Assembly: GCA_020073085.1 (NCBI GenBank)
Contig: JAIQFV010000023.1
Coordinates: 35,732-99,731, forward strand
Direction of reading: 5' to 3'
DNA: 64,000 bases
Origin: Terriglobia bacterium
Lineage (GTDB): Bacteria > Acidobacteriota > Terriglobia > JAIQFV01
Part shown: one piece after another, positions 38,280-48,772 of the stretch
Position numbering within the stretch: the stretch's first letter is position 1
Layout of the letters: the number at the start of each line of letters is the position of its first letter
Program-made: the position numbers and the translations under genes
Notes under the pieces: generated by a model
Databases searched by the model: none
The model's input: only the letters and a program-made list of their open reading frames with translations
Told to the model about the DNA's origin: nothing

Positions 38280-41243
38280 ATGGAGTCGAACAGCAACCTT
38301 ATAGTTCGGGGCGCACGCGTCAACAATCTCAAGAATATTTCCTTTGAGCTGCCGTTCAACCGCCTCACGGTTGTGACCGGGGTAAGCGGTTCAGGAAAAT
38401 CGTCGCTGGCGTTCGACCTGCTTTATGCCGAGGGCCAGCGACGATACATTGAGTCCCTCTCAGCCTACGCCAGACAGTTTCTGGAACGCATCGAGAAGCC
38501 CGATGTGGACAGCATTGACGGCATCATGCCGGCAATCGCCATCCGCCAAAAGACGTCCTCCCGAAATCCACGGTCTACCGTCGCCACAACCACCGAGGTT
38601 TATGATTTTCTCCGGTTGCTGTTCGCCCGCATCGGCGAGACCTACTGTCACCGCTGTGGGGAACAGATTCAGAAGGACTCTCCGGAACAGATTGCCGAAA
38701 GGATTCTCAAGCTTCCCGAAGGCACAAGGTTCTACGTCTTGTTCCCGGTGAGCGCCGCGGCGACAACGGCCCCGCCCTCCGACCCCAAAGCGGTCCGGGT
38801 GAGAAAACCAAAGTCCGGGCCCGTCGCACCCTCCCCGGCCGCCAAGGAAATCCTGGGCGGGATTCGCAAGGGAGGCTTTGGTCGACTGGTTCAAGGCGGG
38901 CGGGTCTTCGAATTCTCCACGCCCGAGTCCCTCATCGACTTGAATTTGAACGCCCCTGTTTATGTGCTGGTCGACCGCCTCTCAGTGAACCCGGACGTGC
39001 GTCAGCGTCTCATCGATTCTCTGGAGACTTGTTTCAAAGAGGGGAAGGGGCAGGCCATCATCCAGGTGTTGGATGATCGGGGGAGCAATTCAATTTCTCC
39101 TCCTGAATTATCTCCAGAAGTTTCCGCCGGAACCTCTGAGGCCGGGAAGGAAGAATCCCTTCTTTTCTTCAGCGACCAATTTGAATGCAAGCGATGCAGA
39201 ATTCCCTATCCTCAACCGGAACCTCAACTTTTCTCTTTTAATAATCCTTACGGCGCCTGCCCGCGGTGTCAAGGGTTTGGAAACACCATTGATTTTGACC
39301 TCGATTTGGTGATCCCGGACAAGAACAAGTCCCTCGAAGACGGGGCCATTGAGCCGTGGACAAAGCTCCAATATCGACACCCGTTGGTGGAATTGAGAAA
39401 ACTGGCCCGCGAAGAGTCTATTCCCCTCAACATTCCCTACTCACAACTTTCCGAGGGCCACAAGAAAATCATCCTGGAAGGAAAGGGACGGTTTCCCGGC
39501 CTGAAAGGCTTCTTTCAATATCTCGAAAGGAAAAAATACAAACTTCACGTACGGGTGTTCCTGAGCCGGTATCGGGGATACTCCCTCTGTCCGGACTGTC
39601 AGGGGACCCGTCTCCGTGTCGAGGCGCGGGACGTTAAGGTCGGAGGCAAGGCGGTTACGGAAATCAATGCGATGACGATCGCAGAGGCCCACGCCTTCTT
39701 TGAACGGCTTTCCCTCACCCCGAGCCAGGAGGCGATTGCGAGCAAGCTTCTTGAAGAGATCCGGCTGCGACTCAAGTTTCTTTATGAGGTGGGACTCCAT
39801 TACATTTCACTGGACCGGCTGGCTTCCACCCTCTCCGGAGGCGAATCACAGCGCATTCAACTCGCCTCGTCGCTGGGCTCTTCCCTTGTGGGAACCTTGT
39901 ATATCCTCGATGAACCGTCCATCGGCCTTCACCCCCGCGATTCGCAGAAGCTCATCGGACTCTTGAAGAATTTGCGCGAGATGGGAAACACGGTCGTGGT
40001 GGTCGAGCATGATGCCGAAATGATGAAGGCCGCGGATTACATCCTTGATCTCGGTCCCGGCGCGGGAGAAATGGGGGGGACGGTGGTTTTCTCGGGCCCC
40101 TTTGATCGGCTCACCCAGGACAGCCATTCGCTGACCGGTCGCTATCTCAGCGGGGACCTGCGAATCAACGTCCCCCGCCAGCGAGCCCGACAGACCGGAA
40201 AATACCTGAAGGTCTTTGGGGCTCAAATACATAATCTAAAAAACATCGACCTTTCGATCCCCCTCGGTTTGATGGTCACCATAACGGGAGTGTCCGGGTC
40301 CGGCAAATCCACCCTGGTCCACAATGTCATTTATGACGCCTACCGCGAACACCGGGGCGAAAAGGTGGGTCATCGGGCTTACTCCCGAATCGAGGGATGG
40401 CAGCATATTAAAGAGGTCATCCTGGTCGACCAATCCCCGATCGGCCGCAGCCCGCGTTCGAATCCCGTCACTTACATCAAGGCATTCGACGCCATCCGCG
40501 ACGTTTTTGCATCCACCCCCGAGGCCCAAAAGCACGGGATGCACGCTGGACATTTCTCCTTCAACATCCCCGGGGGACGCTGCGTAACGTGCGAGGGCGA
40601 TGGCCGAGTCACCGTGGAGATGCAGTTCCTTGCGGACGTGGAGTTGATTTGCGAAGATTGCAAGGGTTGTCGTTTCAAACCATCAGTGCTGGAGGTCAGG
40701 TACAGGGGAAAAAATATCCACGACGTCCTCCAGATGACCGTCCGGGAGGCATTGTCTTTCTTCTCGAACTTTCCCAAAATCGTCAAGAAGCTCAAGGTCC
40801 TCGATGAAGTGGGCCTGGGCTACATTCGCCTGGGGCAATCGGCAACGACCCTCTCCGGAGGAGAGGCCCAACGCGTGAAACTGGCCACGCACCTCGCCCA
40901 GGCAACCAGCGACTCAGTGTTGTACATTTTTGATGAACCAACCACCGGCCTTCACTTTGACGACATCAATAAGCTTCTTCACGCCTTTCACAAGCTCATT
41001 GAAGCGAAGGCGTCTCTCCTGATCATTGAACACAATCTGGACGTGATTAAGTCTTCAGACTGGGTAATCGACCTGGGACCTGAGGGAGGGGATGCGGGAG
41101 GCCAAGTGGTGGCTTACGGAACACCCGAACAGGTGGCAAGGATTGATAAGTCGTATACCGGGAAATATTTGAAGGGAGTCCTCTCAAACAACGGAAACCA
41201 TGATAACGGAGGTGGAATCAGGACCTTGATCTCCAAAAAATGA
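38280..41243 (+). CDS. uvrA: Excinuclease ABC subunit A
   Basis: Damage-recognition ATPase of nucleotide excision repair. 987 residues. First ATPase: Walker A GVSGSGKS at 34-41, signature [17 protein letters not shown], Walker [13 protein letters not shown]. Second ATPase: [37 protein letters not shown]. Zinc modules: CKRC...CPRC in the first half and the canonical [14 protein letters not shown] with CEDCKGC in the second. Slightly longer than typical UvrA because of a Pro/Ala/Lys-rich insert near residues 160-190. Monocistronic; convergent with the TPR gene, with no clear terminator between. Confidence 0.96.
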   Translation: MESNSNLIVRGARVNNLKNISFELPFNRLTVVTGVSGSGKSSLAFDLLYAEGQRRYIESLSAYARQFLERIEKPDVDSIDGIMPAIAIRQKTSSRNPRSTVATTTEVYDFLRLLFARIGETYCHRCGEQIQKDSPEQIAERILKLPEGTRFYVLFPVSAAATTAPPSDPKAVRVRKPKSGPVAPSPAAKEILGGIRKGGFGRLVQGGRVFEFSTPESLIDLNLNAPVYVLVDRLSVNPDVRQRLIDSLETCFKEGKGQAIIQVLDDRGSNSISPPELSPEVSAGTSEAGKEESLLFFSDQFECKRCRIPYPQPEPQLFSFNNPYGACPRCQGFGNTIDFDLDLVIPDKNKSLEDGAIEPWTKLQYRHPLVELRKLAREESIPLNIPYSQLSEGHKKIILEGKGRFPGLKGFFQYLERKKYKLHVRVFLSRYRGYSLCPDCQGTRLRVEARDVKVGGKAVTEINAMTIAEAHAFFERLSLTPSQEAIASKLLEEIRLRLKFLYEVGLHYISLDRLASTLSGGESQRIQLASSLGSSLVGTLYILDEPSIGLHPRDSQKLIGLLKNLREMGNTVVVVEHDAEMMKAADYILDLGPGAGEMGGTVVFSGPFDRLTQDSHSLTGRYLSGDLRINVPRQRARQTGKYLKVFGAQIHNLKNIDLSIPLGLMVTITGVSGSGKSTLVHNVIYDAYREHRGEKVGHRAYSRIEGWQHIKEVILVDQSPIGRSPRSNPVTYIKAFDAIRDVFASTPEAQKHGMHAGHFSFNIPGGRCVTCEGDGRVTVEMQFLADVELICEDCKGCRFKPSVLEVRYRGKNIHDVLQMTVREALSFFSNFPKIVKKLKVLDEVGLGYIRLGQSATTLSGGEAQRVKLATHLAQATSDSVLYIFDEPTTGLHFDDINKLLHAFHKLIEAKASLLIIEHNLDVIKSSDWVIDLGPEGGDAGGQVVAYGTPEQVARIDKSYTGKYLKGVLSNNGNHDNGGGIRTLISKK

Positions 41244-41331
41244 ACCCTCAAAAGACCCTTCGGGAACGCCTCCCCAGCACCCCCACCTCATGATCAAAAC
41301 CCAGCCTGTCCGCTGGTCCGCAGTGGATTCA

Positions 41332-41694
41332 TTACATTAACTTCTTTGTTTCATCTGTTGATTTTGTGGATTTCATCATGTCCTTGAATCCCAGGACCTT
41401 CGCCACGGCCCCTTCATCCTCGGCTTCTTTCTTCATCCCTTTCTTCATGTAAAGCATGGAAAGACTCGAGTGGGCGAGGATGTCATCGGGATCGATGGCG
41501 ATAAGCTGCTTGGCCGCCTCAATGCCTTGGTCCAGTTCGTTAATGGCGTTATAGGCATTAATCAAGGCATGCCACACGTCGGTGTAGCGGGGGTCCATCT
41601 CAAGGGACTGCCTATAGCAGGCGATGGCTTCGGCAAAATTATCTTCCAGGGCGAACATTACTCCCTTTTCGTACAAGTCCTCTTTGGATTCCAT
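41332..41694 (-). CDS. Tetratricopeptide repeat protein, 120 aa
   Basis: Small cytosolic TPR protein. ATG 41694 is chosen because AGAGGGTGAAGGA lies directly upstream; a longer frame to 41769 lacks this. Three TPR-like helix pairs are visible (LYEKGVMFALEDNFAEAIAC, DVWHALINAYNAINELDQGI, ILAHSSLSMLYMKKGMKKEA) with a lysine-rich tail. Likely a protein-protein interaction module; partner unknown. Similar short TPR proteins occur alone in many genomes. Confidence 0.8.
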   Translation of the reverse strand: MESKEDLYEKGVMFALEDNFAEAIACYRQSLEMDPRYTDVWHALINAYNAINELDQGIEAAKQLIAIDPDDILAHSSLSMLYMKKGMKKEAEDEGAVAKVLGFKDMMKSTKSTDETKKLM

Positions 41695-41991
41695 TCCTTC
41701 ACCCTCTTTTTTGGCGGGATTTTTACTTTGCGAAGGACGAGTTATACCATACCCGGGATGGAAGGGCAAAAAGCGGGCGTCCCGTCACATCCCACATCCC
41801 TATTCCGACTTTACCTTTTTCGCTTGAGCTGTGGACGGTGGAGAAATATCCGAATTGTTAGGCCCGAAGACATCAGAATGTAGCCCGGGCGGCGCGGCCT
41901 GCGTCAAGAAAGCAGATTGGAGGGGATAGAGGAGGCCCGATGAATCGGAAGTATGGATCCCGATAACTCTCCGACATCCGTCTGGATGGAA

Positions 41992-42492
41992 TCAGAATGG
42001 ATCCTCGGCCCAGGCGAAGGAGGCCAGGCGCCAGGTTGAATTCTGCCTCACAAAGACCCACGTGCCTCGTCCTTTGTACCCGTGGATGTTCTTATCGGCG
42101 TAAGCATTGGACGTTTTCTTGTAACTGGCCTGGGCCACAATCGCATTGGGAGAAGGAGCGAGCTGGAGGTTTTCAAATGCCAGGCTGACGGCCTGTCCCT
42201 CCCGGAAGTACTGATGATAGTAAAGCCGGGCGCGAGCCAGGTCCATCGATTCGCCGGTGTTGCCATTGACCTCGGTATAATCGGAAAGACACTCATTCAG
42301 GAGCTGGTCGGCATCATGATTCTGATAAGCGGCCTTCTCCCTGTCCAACAGCTCCTGCAGGGCGGCGTTCAAATCCTCCGTCTTTGCAACGGGGCTCTGG
42401 GTGGCGCTTCTTGCCCCGCGCCATTCATCGAATTTCTGGCCCGCGAGATAGCCGCCAATGGCGCCAACCAAAAGAATGCCCAGTAAATACAT
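41992..42492 (-). CDS. Membrane-anchored NTF2-like (DUF4440/SnoaL-like) protein
   Basis: 166 residues. ATG 42492 follows GAAAGGA. One N-terminal membrane span with glycine motif (MYLLGILLVGAIGGYLAGQK), then an NTF2-like cone fold: LQELLDREKAAYQNHDADQL, then MDLARARLYYHQYFREGQAV and GTWVFVRQNSTWRLASFAW. This resembles the DUF4440/SnoaL group, which are often ligand-binding or of unknown function. It is the last gene of a probable tsaC-ydcF-NTF2 transcription unit. Confidence 0.7.
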   Translation of the reverse strand: MYLLGILLVGAIGGYLAGQKFDEWRGARSATQSPVAKTEDLNAALQELLDREKAAYQNHDADQLLNECLSDYTEVNGNTGESMDLARARLYYHQYFREGQAVSLAFENLQLAPSPNAIVAQASYKKTSNAYADKNIHGYKGRGTWVFVRQNSTWRLASFAWAEDPF

Positions 42493-42527
42493 CGTTCCTT
42501 TCACCGAATCACTCTCCCTCTGATGGG

Positions 42528-43136
42528 TTAGATATGGATGCCCAATCGGTAAGCAAAATAAACCAGGACCTCCCGCAGGGAGTGCCAAAACCGGGCGACG
42601 GGCGAGTTCTCAATGGGGCTGCCCGGCGCGGGAGAAGGATACACGAGGATCCCTTCATGCGCAAAAATCGCCTTGCTGCGGAAAAGGTGAAATCCGTCGC
42701 TGACCACAATGCACGAACGGACCCCCTCGTGCTGCAACCGCTCTTTCACGGAACGAACGCTTTGTAAAGTGGTTTCCCCGTTCGGATCGACCTCAATCGA
42801 GGCTGCGGGCACACCGCGTTTCACCAGATACTCCCGGGCAGCTCCCGCCTCCGTAAATTTCTTATCAAGACCGTACCCGCCGGTCGTAATGATTCGCGGG
42901 GCCAGCTTCCTATTGAACAGGTCGACCGAGTGATCCAACCGCGCCTTCAGGACCGGAGAGGGACGTCCATTGTATTGGGCCGCGCCGAGGACGACAATGC
43001 AATCGGATAACTGCGCCTCATCCCGGCTCGCCTGGCGCCGAATCGCGGAATAAATCGACACCCCATAGGCCACGGTCACGATCGCGAGCAATCCCAGCAA
43101 AACCCGCACCACCAGACGTTTTGATTGCCCTGTCAT
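42528..43136 (-). CDS. YdcF/SanA/ElyC-type DUF218 membrane protein
   Basis: 202 residues from ATG 43136. A single N-terminal membrane span (LVVRVLLGLLAIVTVAYGVS) is followed by the DUF218 domain: DCIVVLGAAQYNGRPSPVLK, IITTGGYG, EVDPNGETTLQSV, CIVVSDGFHLFRSKAIF. Relatives influence envelope integrity and vancomycin sensitivity in E. coli, but the reaction is not established. It lies 10 bases after tsaC, probably in one operon. Confidence 0.82.
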   Translation of the reverse strand: MTGQSKRLVVRVLLGLLAIVTVAYGVSIYSAIRRQASRDEAQLSDCIVVLGAAQYNGRPSPVLKARLDHSVDLFNRKLAPRIITTGGYGLDKKFTEAGAAREYLVKRGVPAASIEVDPNGETTLQSVRSVKERLQHEGVRSCIVVSDGFHLFRSKAIFAHEGILVYPSPAPGSPIENSPVARFWHSLREVLVYFAYRLGIHI

Positions 43137-43146
43137 GGTTAACAAG

Positions 43147-43785
43147 CTATAGCCACTTCTTCAACTTGCTCTTGCCGATGACGCCTTCGCGGATGATCTT
43201 GATGGAAGGCCCAGTCAAATCCACAACCGTTGAGGGCTTATCGGCAAGGACCGTACCCCCATCGATCAGCATGTCCACGCGACCGCCAATCTGTCCGAGG
43301 ACCTGGCTGGCGGTGGTACATGAAGGGAGCGTCGAAAGGTTGGCGCTCGTGGCCGTTAAGGGAACCCCCGCGGAGTGGATTAGCGCCCGGGCCAACTTGG
43401 AATTGGGCATCCGCAAGCCGATATTTCCAGTCCCCCCAGTCACTTTGAGAGGAAGGCGGTGCGAGGCGCGCATGACGATCGTCAGGGGGCCCGGCCAAAA
43501 CTCCCGGGCGAGCTCATCAAACGAGTCGGGAAGCTCAGCCGTCAACATGGTGGTTTGTTCCACATCGTCAATGAGCAACAACAAGGGCTTTGAGCGCGGG
43601 CGTCCTTTGATCTGATAGACCCGCTCCACCGCGGCCAGATTGAAAGGATCGGCCCCGAGCCCGTAAAAGGTGTCGGTCGGAAAGGCAACCACCAGACCCG
43701 CCCGGATCGCTATGCCTGCGGGGGTCAACTCCGATTCCTTGAATTTCTTTTGATCCACACTGATGATTTCAGTATCGATGTGCAT
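43147..43785 (-). CDS. tsaC: L-threonylcarbamoyladenylate synthase (TsaC/Sua5/YrdC)
   Basis: Makes threonylcarbamoyl-AMP from threonine, bicarbonate and ATP for t6A37 tRNA modification. 212 residues, YrdC domain only (no Sua5 C-terminal domain). Motifs: GLVVAFPTDTFYGLGADPFN, VYQIKGRPRSKPLLLLI, WPGPLTIVM, GNIGLRMPN, LTATSANLS, and STVVDLTG. Partner gene tsaE lies at 48308. Confidence 0.92.
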   Translation of the reverse strand: MHIDTEIISVDQKKFKESELTPAGIAIRAGLVVAFPTDTFYGLGADPFNLAAVERVYQIKGRPRSKPLLLLIDDVEQTTMLTAELPDSFDELAREFWPGPLTIVMRASHRLPLKVTGGTGNIGLRMPNSKLARALIHSAGVPLTATSANLSTLPSCTTASQVLGQIGGRVDMLIDGGTVLADKPSTVVDLTGPSIKIIREGVIGKSKLKKWL

Positions 43786-44030
43786 GACGGGGAGCGGCCT
43801 CAGGTCTTGAATACGAAGGACAGAGCAGGCACCTGCAAATCATCAAAGCGGTCGCATTATCGCATACTTGAAGGGAATTTTGAACGCCCCATCCGATGCG
43901 ACTTCCCATTGCTTTTTTCAGCCCCAGACTTTATCATTACCCCGCGATTCAACCTAATCGGCGAAATCTGAATCTAATGTTCTGAGTTCCGATAGGTCAT
44001 GGAACCGCACACCCCACTCGGCAGGAGCAG

Positions 44031-46592
44031 ATGACTTCAAATAAATTGCGTTTTTGGGTCTACTTAGCCCTCCTTTTATCCTCCTTTGCAGGCTCCACAG
44101 TTCTTTTATTCGGTCAGCTGAACCCGCTCGCGCTTCCCCAGGCCAAACTGACCGCTGCGATCTCCGCTTCGGATACCACCCTGAGCGTGGACAACGCGAT
44201 TGGGTTCCCGTCCTCGGGAGAGGTGGCCATCGGCACGGAGGTGCTGGCGTACAGTTCATTGACGACGACCTCGTTCGTCATCTCCGCACGGGCCCAGGCT
44301 TCAACCACCGCGGCCGCTCATGACGTGGGTTCAGCGGTCACTTTTTTCCCGGTCCACGCAGGAATGCTGACCTCGTCGATTGATGCCGCAGCCACAACGT
44401 TGAACCTCAATTCCACCACTACCTTTCCGGGGGGGAGCGGTTCGATGCTCATCGATCAGGAAATTCTGACCTACGGGGGTGGAACCGCGAACACGCTCAC
44501 GAACCTGGTCCGCGCCCAGCAGGGAACCACAGCTGCCGCTCACAACGCAGGTGCATTGATCATCGGCCGGGCCGCGCCGGCCCCGATCCAGACCCTGATC
44601 ATCCCCCGATTGATCTCCGCGACAGACAGCTTTTCAGGGATCGCATTGGCCAATCTGTCGGATGGGCCTGCGAACATCATCCTCAACCCGATCAATTCGG
44701 ATGGGACCCCTTTGACCTTCATCGACTCCACGGGCACGGTGGTTTCGGCTTCCAATTCCTTTACGCTAGGGGCCCACAAGCAGTTTGTGGGGGGTATTGC
44801 CGACATGTTCCCGAACCTCGGGAGCGCCACCGATTTCTACGTTCAAATGACCTCGGGCAATGTCAACGCACTGGGGGTCGTAGACGTGGGGAATGTGGAT
44901 CCGGCCTTTGGTCTGAATCGACTCGAGCTGGCTCCCATCTCGGTGACTTCTTCAACCGACGTCATTCTTCCGATCGCGCTCCAGAATTCGCAGCAATTCT
45001 CGAGTGGTGTGGCATTGGAATTGGGGATCGTGACCTCTTCCATTCCGTTCGACATCACAGCGGATTTTGTTGACGCCAATGGAAATGTCGTCCAATCGAC
45101 CACCCTGACGTCCCTGGGGGCCAATCAGCGGTTAATCAAAAGCCTCACCGATCTTTTCTCAAATCTGACTGACCAGACGATCGAGTCGGGATACATTCAC
45201 TTGTCCTCGTTGTCTGCCTTCAACGCTTATGAGATGGTTTTTGTGGGACGAGAGAATGCCTACTTCGACGCCGTGGTGCGTTCGGACGCCGCCCCGGCCC
45301 TGAATATTCCTTTTGCCATCTCGGTGGGTCCGTACGAAACCCGCCTGGTGATCACGGATGGAACCGCCGCGGTATCGGGGCAGGTCCCTGTCGGCGTCGT
45401 CAATGTGAAAGTCACCGCCTTCAACTCCGATGGAAGCCTCTTCACCGGTAGTGGGGTGACTAACCCTGCGCTGGTCTCCTTTCCGGTCTCCGGACAATCT
45501 TCCCAGTTCATCAGCACCCTCTTTGGCCTGGGTCCTGCCCAGGTATTCTCGGGTTATCTCAAGGTAGAGCTTGCGCCCGGCTCTTCATCACCCGGAATTT
45601 TGGCCTCCGCGCTTATCCTTCATACGGAACGGAACCAATTGACGGCTGTCCCGGGACAATTCGTGCCGATGCAGAAGTTTGTTTTGACGCCGGCTTTGTT
45701 CGATCTTCAAATCACCACTGCCCTGTCGCTGGTGAATCCCAATGACTCACCCACGACGGCACAGCTCCAAATCATCCGTGCGGATGGCAGTCAGCAGGAA
45801 TCTCAGACGGTCACGATCCCGGCCGCGGGACAATCCATTGTCGTGCTCTCTTCGCTCTTCCCGGATATCAGCGTGGCATCTGATGGATATATTCAGATCA
45901 CCAGCCCACTCTCCCTCTTCGGCATGCTTGTTTTTGATAACGGGACCTTTCTCGCCTCGGGCTACCCGCTTCGGAGGCCGGATGAATTTGTCGTGTTCCC
46001 CAATCCGATGGGCCTGGCTACACCCCTTGACGCCACGGTTCCTCCCGAGGCTTCGTCGTTTGCCCTGACAGTCCAAATTCCCAATCCGGCGCCGACCGGC
46101 GGGGTGTCGGTCAGCGTGACGCCTCGAAACGCGAATATTGCGACGTTGTCCAGCAATACCATTGCCATTCCTGAGGGCCAGACCAGCGGGACGGTTACGG
46201 TAAGCGCACGCCTTAGCGGCGCGACCGTCATCGACGTCAAGGCCCCCGGATTCTTTACCGACGCCGTCGTTGTAAATGTGCAGAACACTACAGATTTTAC
46301 CTTGTCACGAAACTTGACGATATCTCCTATCAACGTGACGGTCCCCAGCGGGGGGACGCTTCAATTCGCCCTGTCCTTTGATACAACCAATAATCCTCCC
46401 GTTTTATGGAACGTCAGCGGGGTCTTGAATGGGCAGAACGCTGTGGGGACGATTACCCAGAGCGGTTTTTACACAGCCCCCTTGCTGCTGCCGACCGACC
46501 AACCGATTCGGGTCGGTATCAGCGCCACAAACGCCAATACAACGTTTTTTGCCGCCTCCACTACCGTAACCATTCTTCCGCCGCCTCAATGA
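44031..46592 (+). CDS. Large secreted beta-rich repeat protein of unknown function
   Basis: 853 residues. Signal peptide at 1-30 (LRFWVYLALLLSSFAGS). Residues ~35-180 hold two repeats of about 65 residues (TTLSVDNAIGFPSSGEVAIG ... TTAAAHDVGSA; TTLNLNSTTTFPGGSGSMLI ... TTAAAHNAGAL) similar to modules seen in phage tail-associated proteins. Residues ~190-660 contain several looser repeats of about 130 residues with a pattern of LANLSDGPANI, SLVNPNDSPT, then a glycine and a FPNL/FPDI turn. The C-terminus has Ig-like segments (VSVSVTPRNANIATLSSN, then PINVTVPSGGTLQFALSF). No anchor or sorting motif. Function unknown; probably a surface or extracellular scaffold. Confidence 0.75.
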   Translation: MTSNKLRFWVYLALLLSSFAGSTVLLFGQLNPLALPQAKLTAAISASDTTLSVDNAIGFPSSGEVAIGTEVLAYSSLTTTSFVISARAQASTTAAAHDVGSAVTFFPVHAGMLTSSIDAAATTLNLNSTTTFPGGSGSMLIDQEILTYGGGTANTLTNLVRAQQGTTAAAHNAGALIIGRAAPAPIQTLIIPRLISATDSFSGIALANLSDGPANIILNPINSDGTPLTFIDSTGTVVSASNSFTLGAHKQFVGGIADMFPNLGSATDFYVQMTSGNVNALGVVDVGNVDPAFGLNRLELAPISVTSSTDVILPIALQNSQQFSSGVALELGIVTSSIPFDITADFVDANGNVVQSTTLTSLGANQRLIKSLTDLFSNLTDQTIESGYIHLSSLSAFNAYEMVFVGRENAYFDAVVRSDAAPALNIPFAISVGPYETRLVITDGTAAVSGQVPVGVVNVKVTAFNSDGSLFTGSGVTNPALVSFPVSGQSSQFISTLFGLGPAQVFSGYLKVELAPGSSSPGILASALILHTERNQLTAVPGQFVPMQKFVLTPALFDLQITTALSLVNPNDSPTTAQLQIIRADGSQQESQTVTIPAAGQSIVVLSSLFPDISVASDGYIQITSPLSLFGMLVFDNGTFLASGYPLRRPDEFVVFPNPMGLATPLDATVPPEASSFALTVQIPNPAPTGGVSVSVTPRNANIATLSSNTIAIPEGQTSGTVTVSARLSGATVIDVKAPGFFTDAVVVNVQNTTDFTLSRNLTISPINVTVPSGGTLQFALSFDTTNNPPVLWNVSGVLNGQNAVGTITQSGFYTAPLLLPTDQPIRVGISATNANTTFFAASTTVTILPPPQ

Positions 46593-46701
46593 GGGGTGCG
46601 CAGGCCGGCATGAGTTCTGATTTCGCGGAATAATCCAACTCCTTTCATTATCCCGGTTTATCCACAGGGGAGATCCTTTACGCACGCGGTGTGGTGACCT
46701 T

Positions 46702-48306
46702 ATGCGAATTCTCTCTGCGGCGGAGATGCGGGAAGTCGATGAACTGACCAGCGAGCGTCATGGCATTCCCAGCTTGACCCTGATGGAGAATGCCGGATCC
46801 GGGATCGCGGCGCATTGCGCCTCGCGCGTAAATTCCCTTGGCTCGACACAGATCCTCATCGTTTGTGGAAAAGGCAACAACGGCGGCGACGGCCTGGTGG
46901 CGGCCCGGTATCTCATCCAACGCGGCCTGTCCATCCATGTTGTGCTGCTCGCCTCCTACGAGCAGGTGAAAGGCGATGCCCGGGCAAACCTGGATGCGCT
47001 CATTCAGACCGGCCTCCGGCCACACTCCATCATGAAGATTGAGGACTGGGTCGAATACGCCTCTTCGATGCCCGCCCTCGATCTGGTCGTGGACGCCATT
47101 CTCGGCACCGGGCTCACCCATCCGGTGGAGGGATTCCTGTCACAAGTGATTGAGGACATCAACCGGCGTTTTTCCCCCGAAACGGTTCTTGCGGTCGACC
47201 TTCCTTCCGGACTGGTCGCCGATTCCCACGAAGTGGTGGGCCCCGCCATCCGTGCCCATACCACATTGACCATGACGGCTCCCAAGGTCTGCCTCGCCTT
47301 CCCTCCCGCGGCCGAGTTGGCGGGAGAGGTCCAAGTGATTCCGATTGGGAGCCCTGACTCATTAGTCGACGAGAGAGCGAAACAAAACCTTTACTGGTTG
47401 AAGGAATCTGATTGCCGGTTTGTTGTCGCCCCCCGTCCGGTGGGCTCCAACAAGGGCGCTTACGGCCACGCCCTGATCATTGCGGGCTCTGTGGGAAAAA
47501 CCGGCGCCGCCGCCCTGGCGGGCCGTTCGGCCCTGCGGGCGGGAGCAGGACTGGTCACCGTGGCGACTGCGGCCAGCGCCCAGCCCCTGGTGGCTCAGTC
47601 CATGCCGGAGTTGATGACTATTCCGCTGGCCGAAACACCGGTCGGCAGCGTCGATCTCGCCTGTTTTGACTATGGAGTCCTCGACAACGCGCTGTCCGGA
47701 AAGACGGTTCTGGCCATCGGCCCGGGAATGTCGATGTTTCCGGATACCCAGGAATTCATTCGACGCGTGGTGACCCGATACCGGCTTCCCATGATCCTTG
47801 ATGCGGACGCGGTCAATGCCTTTGTGGATCATACTTCGGACCTGGATGGGAAAGGCCGAACCCTCATCCTGACTCCGCACCCGGGGGAATTCGCGCGCTT
47901 GATCCGGACCACTCCGCAAGTCGTTCAGGCCGATCGTAGAGACTTTGCGCGCGAGTTCGCCACGCGACACCAGGTGATCCTGGTGCTGAAGGGGTTCCGC
48001 ACGGTCGTCGCCACACCGGAGGGCGACATCCTTGTGTCTCCGGCGGGAAATCCGGGAATGGCCAAGGGGGGCTCGGGCGATGCGCTGACCGGAATCATGG
48101 CCGGCCTGTTGTCGCAATTCTCAAAGGCGCCCCCTGCCCGGGTCGCGTCCGCCGCTGTGTTTCTTCATGGCCGGGCGGGCGATTATGCGAGAGATCGTTG
48201 GGGAGAGACGGCCATGCTGGCAGGCGATCTGATTGATTCTCTGCCGGAGGTTTTGCGGGACCTCGCTCGTTCAACCACACCCCTGTCTGACCGCACCACC
48301 CTGTGA
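46702..48306 (+). CDS. nnr: Bifunctional NAD(P)H-hydrate epimerase / ADP-dependent dehydratase
   Basis: Repairs hydrated NAD(P)H. 534 residues. N-terminal epimerase (YjeF_N) domain to about residue 215: ILSAAEMREVDELTSERHGI, CGKGNNGGDGLVAARYLI, DAILGTGL, DLPSGL. C-terminal dehydratase (ribokinase-like) domain: GSNKGAYGHALIIAGSVGKT, GAGLVTVAT, ILDADAVNAF, LTPHPGEFARL, and KGGSGDALTGIMAGLL. Followed at one base by tsaE, an arrangement known in many bacteria. Confidence 0.95.
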   Translation: MRILSAAEMREVDELTSERHGIPSLTLMENAGSGIAAHCASRVNSLGSTQILIVCGKGNNGGDGLVAARYLIQRGLSIHVVLLASYEQVKGDARANLDALIQTGLRPHSIMKIEDWVEYASSMPALDLVVDAILGTGLTHPVEGFLSQVIEDINRRFSPETVLAVDLPSGLVADSHEVVGPAIRAHTTLTMTAPKVCLAFPPAAELAGEVQVIPIGSPDSLVDERAKQNLYWLKESDCRFVVAPRPVGSNKGAYGHALIIAGSVGKTGAAALAGRSALRAGAGLVTVATAASAQPLVAQSMPELMTIPLAETPVGSVDLACFDYGVLDNALSGKTVLAIGPGMSMFPDTQEFIRRVVTRYRLPMILDADAVNAFVDHTSDLDGKGRTLILTPHPGEFARLIRTTPQVVQADRRDFAREFATRHQVILVLKGFRTVVATPEGDILVSPAGNPGMAKGGSGDALTGIMAGLLSQFSKAPPARVASAAVFLHGRAGDYARDRWGETAMLAGDLIDSLPEVLRDLARSTTPLSDRTTL

Positions 48307-48307
48307 T

Positions 48308-48772
48308 ATGATTTTCACGATGCCTCGACGAATGGAGCCGACCACCCAGGAAATCTCAACGCACGCTTCCGAGGAGACTTATCAATTTGGCTTCAATCTG
48401 GGGCGGTCTCTTTCAACCCCCCGGAATGTCCTCCTGTTTGGCGAGCTCGGCGTCGGAAAGACGGTTCTGGCAAAGGGATTGGTGTGTGGGCTGGGCATCG
48501 AGGACCCGAACGATGTGGTGAGCCCTTCCTTCACCCTGATCCAGGAGTATCATATCAACGCCAGGATCATCCATCACGTGGACTTGTACCGGGTCGATGA
48601 CCCCCGGGAGATTGAGGGGCTCGGGCTCGAGGAGTTGCTCCTCGATGACTCCGCGTATGTTATCGTGGAGTGGGCAGACAAACTGCCGCTCTCAAATATT
48701 CCGGGCACCATTCACATTCACATGCGAGATTTGGGCGATGACGACCGCGCCATCCAGGTGGAATACCGATGA
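48308..48772 (+). CDS. tsaE: tRNA threonylcarbamoyladenosine biosynthesis ATPase TsaE
   Basis: ATPase of the TsaB-TsaD-TsaE complex in t6A synthesis. From ATG 48308 (154 residues; ATGs at 48320 and 48332 also possible). P-loop GELGVGKT at 45-52, switch SPSFTLIQEY, HHVDLYRVDD, and VIVEWADKLP. Starts one base after the nnr stop and overlaps the next gene as ATGA. Confidence 0.92.
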   Translation: MIFTMPRRMEPTTQEISTHASEETYQFGFNLGRSLSTPRNVLLFGELGVGKTVLAKGLVCGLGIEDPNDVVSPSFTLIQEYHINARIIHHVDLYRVDDPREIEGLGLEELLLDDSAYVIVEWADKLPLSNIPGTIHIHMRDLGDDDRAIQVEYR

